NCBI RefSeq assembly: GCF_001951155.1
Contig: NZ_CP016359.1
Coordinates: 2,504,001-2,568,000, forward strand
DNA: 64,000 nucleotides
DNA from: Christiangramia flava JLT2011
GTDB lineage: Bacteria > Bacteroidota > Bacteroidia > Flavobacteriales > Flavobacteriaceae
Direction of reading: 5' to 3'
In this document: one piece after another, positions 1-9,011 of the stretch
Position numbering within the stretch: the first letter of the stretch is position 1
Layout of the letters: every line of letters starts with the position of its first letter
Made by a program: the position numbers and the translations under genes
The notes under the pieces: generated by a model
The model's database searches: none
Told to the model about the DNA's origin: nothing
Seen by the model: the letters and a program-made list of their open reading frames with translations, nothing else

Positions 1-3000
1 CTATATATGTAAATTCATCGGCGCTGGAATCGTAGGAATACCAGCTGTATTCGTAATCGCTATCTGGATTGTCAACGCTAAGGTTGGAGGCCGTGTCGTT
101 CAAACAAAAAGTCAGATCAGTAGTTTCAGGATTATCAGGAATAGGATTGACCCGGAAAGTAAAGTTCTTCGAAGTAGCCTGCGGACAGGTAAAGTACTCT
201 GGCCCGTCAATTTCCACGGCATATACTCCCGAATCTTCTTCGGCAATATCCAGAATGGTCAAAGTCCCGGTGTATTCACCATTAGTGCCTTGAGGGGCCG
301 AAACTTCCATATCGTAATTTACTCCGTCATCGTTTATAGGATTGCCATCCTTGATCCACTGAAAGGTCAGCGGAGCCCCGTTGGCATGAGCGATGAATTC
401 AAAAGTAATTTCGGTATAATCTTCTTCGCATATGGTAAGATCTTCAGTTGGTTTGACGATAATGATATTTTCATCCACGTTCAGAGTAACCGTTTCTGAA
501 GTCGCTTCGCTGCAAGAATCAGCGCCTGATACCACTACATAGTATTCGCCGGCATCTATAGAGGTCGCATTGGAAAGACTGAAAACGGCATCATCTTCAC
601 CGGCTAAAAGCTGCGGAGTTCCTTCCACTATTCTGTACCACTGATAGCTTAGTCCATCACCCGAAGCGCTCACTTCAAATTGGGCCGGTTCACTGGAGCA
701 AATTCCCACATTTTGAGGCTCGGTTAAAATGGTGACTTTTTCATTGATCTGAACATCGGTTGTGGCAATAACTTCGTCACAACCGGCAGCAGCAGTTACG
801 GTATAAGTGATTGTATGGACTCCAGGAGTGGAATTAGCGGCATTGATGTTTCCATTGGCGTCAATATCGAGTCCGCTAGTACCACTAAAGGCTCCACCGG
901 TATATTCGCCGGCCGTGCTGGTAAATGTAACAGGAATATGATCGGTTTCTGAAGTACAGACAGCTTCAGGATATTCAATGCTAACCTGCGGATTTTGGGT
1001 GATTTCAATAGTAGTGGTCAGAATAACTTCCTGACATCCCCCGGAAGCCGGAATGGTATAAGAAATCGTATAGGTATTTGGGTCGCTGGTTTTAGGTGCA
1101 ATTTCACCGGTGGATGCATTGATATTAAGACCGGCAGGTTGGGCAGAAAAACTTCCGCCTTCGTAATTTCCTTCAGTATTTGCGAATACAGGCAAGTAGG
1201 CAGCAATATCGTTATTACATAATGGATCTGTGTAGGAGATCTCGGCGTAAGGAGTGGCATTAATGACTACAGTAGTTTCAGCAGTCACAACCGCACAGAT
1301 TTCCGGAGTTGTGTAGGTAACTGTATATGTGCCCGGATCGCTGTCGCCAGGTGTGATTTCTCCGGTAGAAGTGTTGATTGATAAACCGGAAGGGGAGGAG
1401 CTGTACGTTCCATTCTCATATTCTCCGGAGCCTGTAAGACCAGGCATAACCGTACCCGACTGAGATTCGCAGAAATCTCCGGTATAAGATAGTTCAGCAG
1501 TAGGATCTGGTTTTACGGTGATGGTCCCTGTTGCCGTAGCCTGTTGGCAATCTCCTTGCGTGGTAACTGTATAGGGAAATGTTCCTGCCTCAGTTGGATT
1601 CCCGGAAATACTGAAAACACCATTGCTGAAAGAGGTGGTAATTCCATCTGGAAGTCCGCTAATAATAGCATTCGTACCAGGTTCAGTGATAGAGAATTCG
1701 ATAGTTTCCAGAGCGGTATTGATACAGATTTCCTGATCAGTTTCAGAAGTAGACGTGATGGTTACATCCGGATTGACCACCAAAGTACCTGAAGTAGTAG
1801 TGCTATTACAGCTTCCCACGCTGGTAAGCGTATAATAGAAGGTGCCCGCTTCGGTTGGTGTACCGGAAATAGTGTACTGGTTATTGCTCAGGCTTCCTGA
1901 AAGCCCGGCAGGTAACCCACTGGTGTTGATTGCAGTAATAGGATTATTAGTGCCAAACACCATTGGCGAAATGGCAGTATTAATGCATATTTCCTGGTCT
2001 TTATTGTTCGCATCGGTAATCAGGTCATCATCAGTTACCGTGATGGTTCCGGTGGTACTGGTTTGCTGGCCGGAACAATTACCCGTAGTAGATATGGTGT
2101 AAGTAAAACTTCCGGTTTGTGTAGGTGTTCCACTGATCGTAAAGGTACCCGCATTATAATTACCACTAAGATCCGATGGAAGTCCGGTGATAGTCGCACC
2201 TGTCGCACCGCCTCCAATAGTAAACGCCATATTTGTCAAGGCGGTATTGATACAAACCTGTTGATCTTTATTAGCGGGCGAAGTAATAGTTGAAGTGGGT
2301 ATAAAGTAAATCAGCATCTCATCACTACCTGGTCCGCATGCTCCACCTCCCGGAGCTTCCGTGATTAAAGTGATTTTTACCGGTGAACTGTTGAAATCAC
2401 TTGAGTTAGGTGTATAGATGAAGCTAAAATTATTAACTTTTCCATTTGGAACATTAGAAATAGTACCACCTCCCGTTGTTGTCACCTGACTTATCTTTAA
2501 TTTTCCATTAAAACCTATTGAACCATTGATGGTAATTGGATTTGTAGACTGGCATAAGGTCATATCTTCACCAATATATGCCTGAACGTGTTTCTTAATG
2601 GTGATACCGCTATATGTAGAAGCAGTACTTGATCCACAGATGTTTTTAGCGCTTACACTTACTGAGGCATTATTGGTTTCCGGACTGGAAGCATTGACTC
2701 TTACAGTTATAGAACTGGTATTTTGGCCATTCGTGATTTCCCATCCGCTAGGAAGAACCCAGTCATATCCATTTGCATTTACATCGTTGGCTACGGTAAA
2801 AGTTATACCTGTTGCCGGAGGGCAAATACCGTCATTGGGTAAATTTGTAGTAATAGTTCCGGGATTATTCGGAACGCCATTAACAGAAGTTACTGCCAGT
2901 GTTACTTCGCTGCTGCCTCCGCAGTCATTATGGGCTGAAACACGGATATTTCCGGAATTGGCCGAAGCTGATACGGTAATCGTATTGGAAGTAGGATTGG

Positions 3001-4780
3001 AAGAGGTGATATTCCATCCTGCGGGAAGAATCCATTCATACCAGCTGGCATCGGTAACACTGGCGACCGAATATGTTAGGCCAGTAGCCGATGAACAAAC
3101 TTCCGTATCACCCGTAATACTACCCGGGGCCACCGGGGCCGGGGCTTTGACCGAAACTGCTAATGTCTGAGCAGTACTGATTCCGCAGTCATTTTCAGCT
3201 TTTACACTGATTGTTCCGTTCCCAGAGCTTCCGGTTGTAAGTGTTATGGAATTTGATGTGCTGGTGCCACTCCAGCCATTTGGAATGGTCCAGGTGTAGC
3301 TGGTGGCGTCTGGCACCTCGGCAATAGTATAGGTTTCTGTGGTACCGGGACACACAGCTGTATTTCCATTTATTGTTGAGGGAACAGCGGGAGTACCGGG
3401 TTTAACCGTAATATTCAGGGTTTGAGCACTGCTGGTTCCGCAGTTATTGATGGCTTCCACTTCAATAGTCCCTCCACTGGAACCCGCGGTAAGCTGGATG
3501 CTGTTTGTTGTGCTGCTTCCGCTCCAACCAGATGGCAGCGTCCAGTTATAAGTTGTAGCACCATTCACCGGAGAAATACTATAGGTGTTCGTAGTTCCTG
3601 GACATACTTCGGTTTCCCCGGAAATCGATCCCGGCGTTGCGGGGGGTCCGGGCTGTACGCTCACATTAAGCGTTTTGGTATTACTGGTCCCGCAATCATT
3701 ATAGGCGCTGACGGAAATGCTTCCTCCGGAAGTTCCCGTGGTTACATCAATAGAATTTCCTGAATCAGATCCGGTAATGGTCCATCCAGATGGAACTGTC
3801 CAATTATATGCTGCGGCATTAACTACGGAACTGATACTGTAAGTTTGAGAAATCCCTGGGCAAACCGATGCCTCACCGGTAATAGTTCCTGGTTGAGCGG
3901 GAGTTCCTGGTTTTACGGTAATTGCCAGATCTCTGGTGGTGCTTGTTCCGCAGTCATTTTTCGCTGCAACACTGATGGTTCCGGAACTGGAGCCCACGGT
4001 GATATTAATGCTGTTATTGGTGCTGTTTCCACTCCATCCTGAAGGTAAGGTCCAAACGTAACTGCTGGCATCAGGGACTGCAGCTATGGAGTAGGTCTGC
4101 GTGGTTCCTGGGCAAATTTCCACCGTACCACTGATACTGCCTGGTTGTGAAGGCGTTCCTGGTCTTACGGTAATCGTTGGACTTGTTGCTTCCGCGGTAG
4201 TGTTGGTAACGCAGGAATAGTTGCTGGTTAAAACAACCTTCACGGTGTTGGATCCGGAATTGAAGGCCGCTGTTGTAAAGGTATTGCTACTACCAGATTG
4301 AGCCGGGCTGGAACTGGAATTGATATACCAGTCATATTGCGGATTAGGCCCTCCGTAGCTGGAAGTGGCGGTAAACGTCACATTTTGACCAGGACATACA
4401 CTATTGGTACTCGAAGTTAGGCTTACTCCTGGAGTTCGGTTGGTATTCACGGTCATGGTATAAGCGCTGCTGGTAACTGAACAGGCTGAACCATTTGCAT
4501 CAGTAACAATAACAGAAATTTTCTGGTTGTTTGACAGACTGCTGGAAGTATAGGTGTTGCTGTTTGTGGCACTTCCCACATTAGAGCCGTCAATCTGCCA
4601 CTGATATGTGAAAGGCGAAGTCCCGTTTGTGACATTCGCGGTAAAAGTAACCTCGGTTCCCTGGCAAATGTTATTGCCTTCGCTCGACGATATGCTAACT
4701 GCAGTAGGACATTGCCCCCAGCTGAAAAGTGGGAGGAACAGGAGAGTTAGTAAGAAGGAATATCGTAGTTTTTTCCCCAT
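1..4780 (-). CDS. Giant secreted PKD/Ig-like repeat protein, N-terminal part (gene runs off left edge)
   Basis: The frame is open from an ATG at 4780 to the window edge with no stop, giving 1593 residues, and the C-terminus is missing. It starts MGKKLRYSFLLTLLFLPLFS followed by WGQ, a clear signal peptide. After it come PKD/Ig-like beta-sandwich units rich in Thr, Ser, Gly and Asn, first about six near-identical units of about 85 residues (positions about 4160 back to 2590), then more diverged units with phrases such as SGTPTEAGTFYYT and EICINTA. In Flavobacteriia such proteins are large surface or secreted proteins that usually end in a type IX secretion or gliding-motility C-terminal domain; that end is not visible here. 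The role is probably adhesion or a cell-surface scaffold. An exact function cannot be given. Confidence 0.85.
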   Translation of the reverse strand, partial: MGKKLRYSFLLTLLFLPLFSWGQCPTAVSISSSEGNNICQGTEVTFTANVTNGTSPFTYQWQIDGSNVGSATNSNTYTSSSLSNNQKISVIVTDANGSACSVTSSAYTMTVNTNRTPGVSLTSSTNSVCPGQNVTFTATSSYGGPNPQYDWYINSSSSPAQSGSSNTFTTAAFNSGSNTVKVVLTSNYSCVTNTTAEATSPTITVRPGTPSQPGSISGTVEICPGTTQTYSIAAVPDASSYVWTLPSGWSGNSTNNSINITVGSSSGTISVAAKNDCGTSTTRDLAITVKPGTPAQPGTITGEASVCPGISQTYSISSVVNAAAYNWTVPSGWTITGSDSGNSIDVTTGTSGGSISVSAYNDCGTSNTKTLNVSVQPGPPATPGSISGETEVCPGTTNTYSISPVNGATTYNWTLPSGWSGSSTTNSIQLTAGSSGGTIEVEAINNCGTSSAQTLNITVKPGTPAVPSTINGNTAVCPGTTETYTIAEVPDATSYTWTIPNGWSGTSTSNSITLTTGSSGNGTISVKAENDCGISTAQTLAVSVKAPAPVAPGSITGDTEVCSSATGLTYSVASVTDASWYEWILPAGWNITSSNPTSNTITVSASANSGNIRVSAHNDCGGSSEVTLAVTSVNGVPNNPGTITTNLPNDGICPPATGITFTVANDVNANGYDWVLPSGWEITNGQNTSSITVRVNASSPETNNASVSVSAKNICGSSTASTYSGITIKKHVQAYIGEDMTLCQSTNPITINGSIGFNGKLKISQVTTTGGGTISNVPNGKVNNFSFIYTPNSSDFNSSPVKITLITEAPGGGACGPGSDEMLIYFIPTSTITSPANKDQQVCINTALTNMAFTIGGGATGATITGLPSDLSGNYNAGTFTISGTPTQTGSFTYTISTTGNCSGQQTSTTGTITVTDDDLITDANNKDQEICINTAISPMVFGTNNPITAINTSGLPAGLSGSLSNNQYTISGTPTEAGTFYYTLTSVGSCNSTTTSGTLVVNPDVTITSTSETDQEICINTALETIEFSITEPGTNAIISGLPDGITTSFSNGVFSISGNPTEAGTFPYTVTTQGDCQQATATGTITVKPDPTAELSYTGDFCESQSGTVMPGLTGSGEYENGTYSSSPSGLSINTSTGEITPGDSDPGTYTVTYTTPEICAVVTAETTVVINATPYAEISYTDPLCNNDIAAYLPVFANTEGNYEGGSFSAQPAGLNINASTGEIAPKTSDPNTYTISYTIPASGGCQEVILTTTIEITQNPQVSIEYPEAVCTSETDHIPVTFTSTAGEYTGGAFSGTSGLDIDANGNINAANSTPGVHTITYTVTAAAGCDEVIATTDVQINEKVTILTEPQNVGICSSEPAQFEVSASGDGLSYQWYRIVEGTPQLLAGEDDAVFSLSNATSIDAGEYYVVVSGADSCSEATSETVTLNVDENIIIVKPTEDLTICEEDYTEITFEFIAHANGAPLTFQWIKDGNPINDDGVNYDMEVSAPQGTNGEYTGTLTILDIAEEDSGVYAVEIDGPEYFTCPQATSKNFTFRVNPIPDNPETTDLTFCLNDTASNLSVDNPDSDYEYSWYSYDSSADEFTYI
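2590..4160 (-). repeat. About six tandem ~255-bp coding repeats
   Basis: A recurring stretch around 'ccgcagtcatt' appears near 2632 (diverged), 2918, 3178, 3436, 3690 and 3946, so the period is about 254-260 bp, or about 85 codons. Each unit encodes a PKD-like domain with a conserved Cys-Gly pair, a phrase like WTLPSGWSG and a linker like ITGEVCPGT. The units are similar enough that recombination could change their number. Confidence 0.75.
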
Positions 4781-5006
4781 AGTCAAATGGTTTAAATGCA
4801 TAAACAATACTGGTAGGGGTCAAAAAAATGTGGGGCTGCTGCTGGGGCGGGCTAACCTTTAAATATTTGGGGAGTAGGGAATTAGCAAATAAATTTAAGT
4901 CAATTTTAATAATAAACACTAAAATTTCGCTCAACGGTTATAAAAATCGATGAAATTGTCAGAAAATACTTCTAAATATCTGATTAGCAAATGTTAATAA
5001 ATGAAA

Positions 5007-5035
5007 AAGCCCGGTTTTAAAACCGGGCTTCATGA
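5007..5035 (-). terminator. Rho-independent terminator of pruA
   Basis: A perfect palindrome AAGCCCGGTTTTAAAACCGG plus GCTT lies just past the pruA stop. On the minus strand it is followed by a short T run before position 5000. The rest of the gap between 4781 and 5052 is AT-rich and shows no gene; it should hold the promoter of the giant repeat protein, which I could not pin down. Confidence 0.7.
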
Positions 5036-5052
5036 AATTTAATCTTATTCAA

Positions 5053-6681
5053 TTATTCTCCCATAAACGGATAACGGTAATCCTCAGGAGCATCAAAGGT
5101 TTCTTTAATAAGTCTTGGTGAAACCCATCTTAATAAATTCAATTTGGAACCAGCCTTATCATTGGTCCCACTGGCACGTGCACCACCAAATGGCTGCTGA
5201 CCTACAACTGCTCCGGTAGGTTTGTCATTGAGGTAAAAGTTTCCTGCTGCATTCTGAAGTGCTTTCGTGGCCTTTGCCAGCTCATATCGATCACCAGAGA
5301 AAACTGCCCCGGTAAGTCCGTATGGGCTGGTTTCATCAACCAGTTTCAGGGTTTTTTCCCATTCGCTGTCCTCATAAACATAAATGGTCACCACGGGACC
5401 AAATAATTCGGTATGCATGGTTTCATATTGAGGATCGGTGGTCACAATCACGGTAGGCTCTATGAAATAACCTTTGGATTTGTCGTAATTTCCGCCCACA
5501 ACGATTTCAGCTTTCTTACTTTTCTTAGCCTGGTCGATATATTTGGCCAGTTTGTCGAAGGAACCTTCATGGATCACTGCAGTGATAAAATTGCTCATAT
5601 CTTCTGGTGAACCCATTTTGAAGGATTGAACATCTTCCACCACATAATCCTTAATCTCTGGCCATAAACTCTTCGGAAGATATACTCTAGAAGCGGCGCT
5701 ACATTTTTGTCCCTGGAATTCAAAAGCTCCCCTGGAAATGGCGGTTGCTACTTTTTTCGCATTGGAAGAAGGGTGAGCAACAATAAAATCTTTACCTCCC
5801 GTTTCTCCAACGATTCTAGGATAAGTCTTGTAGTTATGGATGTTATTTCCAATTTTCTGCCAGATGTCTTTAAATACGGTGGTGCTTCCGGTGAAATGGA
5901 TTCCGGCGAAATCAGGGCTGGCAAGCAGTGTATCTGTGATCATGGCCGGATCGCCCATTACCATATTGATCACCCCGTTTGGCACTCCCGCTTCTTTGAA
6001 TACTTCCATGATGATTTGTGCGGAAAATACCTGGCTGTCACTAGGTTTCCAGATCGCTACATTCCCCATCAAAGCCGCACTCGATGGAAGGTTCCCGGCG
6101 ATAGCGGTAAAATTGAAAGGAGTGATGGCATACACAAAACCTTCTAAAGGGCGGTATTCCACACGGTTCCAGTTTCCTTCAGATGATTCCGGCTGCTCAT
6201 CGTATATCTGTGACATATATTCCACGTTGAAACGTAAGAAATCACATAATTCGCAAGCTGAATCAATTTCTGCCTGATAGATATTTTTAGACTGGCCAAT
6301 CATCGTAGCCGCGTTGATGCGTGCACGATACTTCCCGGCGATCAGATCAGCAGCTTTAAGAAAAATCGCTGCACGCTGTTCCCATTCCAGGTTGGCCCAT
6401 TGATCACGAGCTTCCAAAGCCGTCTCGATCGCTTTTTCAACGTTTTTTTTGCTGGCTTTATGATATACACCCAGGTTGTGCTGGTGGTCGTGCGGGGGAT
6501 GCATGGTTTCGGTATCCCCGGTTTTGATCTCCTCACTGCCAATATATAAAGGCACCTCCATTTTCGAATTGTAAAGGTCTTTGTAAGTGAGTAGTACTTC
6601 TTCTCTTTCGGGGGTTCCCGGAGCGTAACTCTTAACTGGTTCGTTAACGGCTACAGGAACGTGAAAAAATCCTTTTCCCAT
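5053..6681 (-). CDS. pruA: L-glutamate gamma-semialdehyde (1-pyrroline-5-carboxylate) dehydrogenase
   Basis: The 542-residue protein oxidises glutamate semialdehyde, in equilibrium with pyrroline-5-carboxylate, to glutamate with NAD+. This is the second step of proline breakdown. It is a cytosolic aldehyde dehydrogenase of full family length. The activating Glu lies in VGETGGK (Glu293), the nucleophile in FQGQKCSAASR (Cys327), and PFGGARASGTNDKAG is the usual C-terminal PruA motif. It is monofunctional: no proline dehydrogenase domain is fused, and no putA-like gene is adjacent. A terminator follows the stop. Confidence 0.95.
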   Translation of the reverse strand: MGKGFFHVPVAVNEPVKSYAPGTPEREEVLLTYKDLYNSKMEVPLYIGSEEIKTGDTETMHPPHDHQHNLGVYHKASKKNVEKAIETALEARDQWANLEWEQRAAIFLKAADLIAGKYRARINAATMIGQSKNIYQAEIDSACELCDFLRFNVEYMSQIYDEQPESSEGNWNRVEYRPLEGFVYAITPFNFTAIAGNLPSSAALMGNVAIWKPSDSQVFSAQIIMEVFKEAGVPNGVINMVMGDPAMITDTLLASPDFAGIHFTGSTTVFKDIWQKIGNNIHNYKTYPRIVGETGGKDFIVAHPSSNAKKVATAISRGAFEFQGQKCSAASRVYLPKSLWPEIKDYVVEDVQSFKMGSPEDMSNFITAVIHEGSFDKLAKYIDQAKKSKKAEIVVGGNYDKSKGYFIEPTVIVTTDPQYETMHTELFGPVVTIYVYEDSEWEKTLKLVDETSPYGLTGAVFSGDRYELAKATKALQNAAGNFYLNDKPTGAVVGQQPFGGARASGTNDKAGSKLNLLRWVSPRLIKETFDAPEDYRYPFMGE

Positions 6682-6817
6682 AAATATAATTTTTGCTTTT
6701 TTCTATTTGTTTTTACTGCCGTTAAAGGTAAAAAAATTAAGTGGTTTACAAGAAGGGCACTTGCTCCTTCACGAAAGCTTAACTTTTTTCGTACTTTTCT
6801 TAAAAATTACCAATTTC

Positions 6818-7540
6818 ATGTGTACGGTCACTCTGGCCCCTCAGCCGGATTCTCCCAACGGTTTTGTACTTACTTCCAATCGCGATGAAGCGATCTCCAG
6901 GCATGCATTGCTGCCAGAATATGAAAAATATCATTCCAGAAATTTATATTTTCCGAAGGATGCCCAGGCAGGAGGTACCTGGATTGGAGTGAGCGACCTG
7001 CAGCGTTGCCTTTGCTTGATGAACGGCGCTTTTGAACCTCATATTCGGAAGGCTGGCTACCGGAAGAGCCGCGGCATTGTGGTCAAAGATATACTGGCTG
7101 AAACCGGGAAGCTTTCTGAAGTTCTGGAGCATTATGACCTGAAGGGAATTGAAGCTTTTACGCTGGTGGCGGTCGACTGGAGTAACGGACTCCAGTTTAT
7201 CGAACTCGTGTGGGATGAAAATAAAAAACATCTTCAGAAACTGTCTTTAAAACCACATATCTGGTCATCATCTCCTTTATACGACCAGAATATGAAAAAA
7301 AGTAGGCGGCAATGGTTTCAGCAATTCCGGGAGACTCATGAGCTTCATGCAGACATGCTTCGAGATTTCCACTTGAATACTGAAAAAGACAATATGGAAT
7401 TCGGTTTAATTATCGATCGTGGTTTCCTGAAAACGCAGAGTGTAAGCCAGATCATCAGTTCGGATCAGGGAATCAGGTTTTGGTTCCGCGATTTACAATC
7501 TGGAAAAGAGCAGGAGGAACGGCTTCAGTTTAAAGCGTAA
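6818..7540 (+). CDS. NRDE/TANGO2 family protein
   Basis: I chose the ATG at 6818, which gives a 240-residue protein starting MCTVTLAPQ. Cys2 directly after Met is characteristic of the family, and the NRDE motif follows (LTSNRDEAISRH). A longer reading from 6707 adds 37 residues with no homology. NRDE proteins are relatives of N-terminal nucleophile hydrolases; human TANGO2 is linked to lipid or heme metabolism, but the bacterial role is not settled. The 3' end overlaps the convergent apaG by 16 bp. Confidence 0.8.
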   Translation: MCTVTLAPQPDSPNGFVLTSNRDEAISRHALLPEYEKYHSRNLYFPKDAQAGGTWIGVSDLQRCLCLMNGAFEPHIRKAGYRKSRGIVVKDILAETGKLSEVLEHYDLKGIEAFTLVAVDWSNGLQFIELVWDENKKHLQKLSLKPHIWSSSPLYDQNMKKSRRQWFQQFRETHELHADMLRDFHLNTEKDNMEFGLIIDRGFLKTQSVSQIISSDQGIRFWFRDLQSGKEQEERLQFKA

Positions 7541-7911
7541 GTTGCAGCCAGTTTGAAGGAGGGTATTGAAACCTGGAATTTTTTGGTAGTATTCAGATTG
7601 ACCATATTATAATGACCTTTCATGGCGCCGAATGGACCGGTTAGTAAGCAGCCGCTTTGATAAGTATGGTGCTCGCCGGGCTGTAAAACGGGTTTTTTTC
7701 CAATCACCCCTTCGCCCTGAACAAATTCGGTATCGTTCAGCGCATCTTTTATTTCCCAGAAGCGCGTTTGGAGCTGCACCGTATCATTGCTCTGGTTTTC
7801 GATGTGAACCCGGTAGCCAAATGCATAACGCAATTTGTAGTTTTTGTAGAACATCCCTTCAAAATGCGTTTCAACCGAAATTTTTATTCCCTGAGTAATT
7901 TGTTGAACCAT
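7525..7911 (-). CDS. apaG: ApaG-domain protein
   Basis: The 128-residue protein has a single ApaG (fibronectin III-like beta sandwich) domain. Visible motifs are RYAFGYRVHIENQ, the RFWEIKD strand, GEGVIGKKPVLQPGE and GPFGAMKGHY, which are diagnostic of ApaG. The start at 7911 (MVQQITQGIKISV) fits the family; an upstream in-frame ATG at 7935 would overlap the preceding gene. ApaG was named for a locus linked to diadenosine tetraphosphate and Co2+/Mg2+ resistance; its biochemical role is unclear. It begins one base after the stop of the DUF3667 gene and is probably co-transcribed with it. Confidence 0.85.
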   Translation of the reverse strand: MVQQITQGIKISVETHFEGMFYKNYKLRYAFGYRVHIENQSNDTVQLQTRFWEIKDALNDTEFVQGEGVIGKKPVLQPGEHHTYQSGCLLTGPFGAMKGHYNMVNLNTTKKFQVSIPSFKLAATYALN

Positions 7912-7912
7912 A

Positions 7913-9010
7913 TCAGTAGATTGAAAATGATGCAAGCAGTGAAATAAACACTGCTATAGTCGCTAAAGTAAAGAAAATCAGGTTTAAAATGATGAACTTT
8001 AGAATCGTTTTAACACGGCGCTGGCGGTAAAAATTGCGCATGGATTTATAGAGGTAAACGGCAAAAACGATATTGGCCATGGTAATCCCCACATTTAAAG
8101 AAGCGATGAGATCGAAAGTGAGCCCTACGATATAAAAGACGAACAGCGTGGTTTGCACATGGAAGGCGAAGATAAGATGCTCCATATAATTAAAATTTCG
8201 TCTCATATATAGTAACCAGATAAAAAGAGCAAAGACCGGCAGGTAGAAAAAGATGATGAATGGCAGTTTACTGATGAAATAATCTATAAAAAGGCCGGGA
8301 TTGTTCTTAAAAACGTTAGCGTCTACCGCCTTCTTGTAGAGCCAGTGATTGTAATTGGTCTGGTCGTGTTTTAGTGAATCCAGGGCGCGATCTGGTGTAG
8401 CGATCCCTGTCTCATCCTGAAATTCGTAATACAGGTTGAATTTTTTGAACAGCGCCGAGAGATTGCTCATCGTATCAACTGTTTTCTGGGAAATATAGTA
8501 GTCTTTATAGGTTTTCTGAACGGTATCCAGTTTGAGCTTGTCCAGCGAAAGATTTTCTTTAGCCAGGGCCGCATTAACTGAATCTAGTGCCTCCGGCGGA
8601 ATTGGTGGTGTTTTCCCGGCAAGTTCCACCATGTCGCGATCCCGGGGGCCAATCATATCGTTTTCTGAATGGATCGAGTAATTGAAGAGCAGGAAAAATA
8701 TGATGGATGCACTCAGGTAGAACCTGAAAGGATTGGCATACCGCATCCGTTTTCCGTCTATGTAATCCCTGGAAATCTTTCCGGGTTTGAAAAGCATGAC
8801 GCGCAGCGTTCGCTGGAAACGGGAATCGTAGGCCAGCAAGCCTGAAAAGAATTCATTGAAAAAATCATCAAAAGTTAATTTTTTGGTGCTGTTGATCTGG
8901 CCGCAATTCGGGCAGAACTGGTCACTTTTTTCCAGGGGTATATGGCAATTCTGGCATTTTTCGCCACGATATTTTAAAACCGATTGCCGGCCTGGGAGTG
9001 ATCTTTTCAA
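7913..9010 (-). CDS. DUF3667 family zinc-ribbon membrane protein
   Basis: The 365-residue protein opens with a zinc ribbon (Cys19, Cys22, Cys33, Cys36), then the conserved block around FFSGLLAYDSRFQRTLRVML and a PGKISRDYIDGKR motif typical of DUF3667. One membrane segment follows near residues 100-112 (FYLSASIIFFLLF), then a soluble middle region, then about four segments after residue 250. The function of the family is unknown. It sits between the type IX plug gene and apaG with 1-bp gaps, so the three likely form one transcript. Confidence 0.8.
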   Translation of the reverse strand: MKRSLPGRQSVLKYRGEKCQNCHIPLEKSDQFCPNCGQINSTKKLTFDDFFNEFFSGLLAYDSRFQRTLRVMLFKPGKISRDYIDGKRMRYANPFRFYLSASIIFFLLFNYSIHSENDMIGPRDRDMVELAGKTPPIPPEALDSVNAALAKENLSLDKLKLDTVQKTYKDYYISQKTVDTMSNLSALFKKFNLYYEFQDETGIATPDRALDSLKHDQTNYNHWLYKKAVDANVFKNNPGLFIDYFISKLPFIIFFYLPVFALFIWLLYMRRNFNYMEHLIFAFHVQTTLFVFYIVGLTFDLIASLNVGITMANIVFAVYLYKSMRNFYRQRRVKTILKFIILNLIFFTLATIAVFISLLASFSIY

Positions 9011-9011
9011 A

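Noticed and set aside
2598..3170. A 190-codon open frame on the plus strand
   Set aside because: It is the antisense shadow of the PKD repeats, repeats with the same ~255-bp period and has no recognisable domain.
5707..6277. Two overlapping plus-strand open frames of about 145 codons
   Set aside because: Both lie wholly within pruA on the other strand and have no family features.
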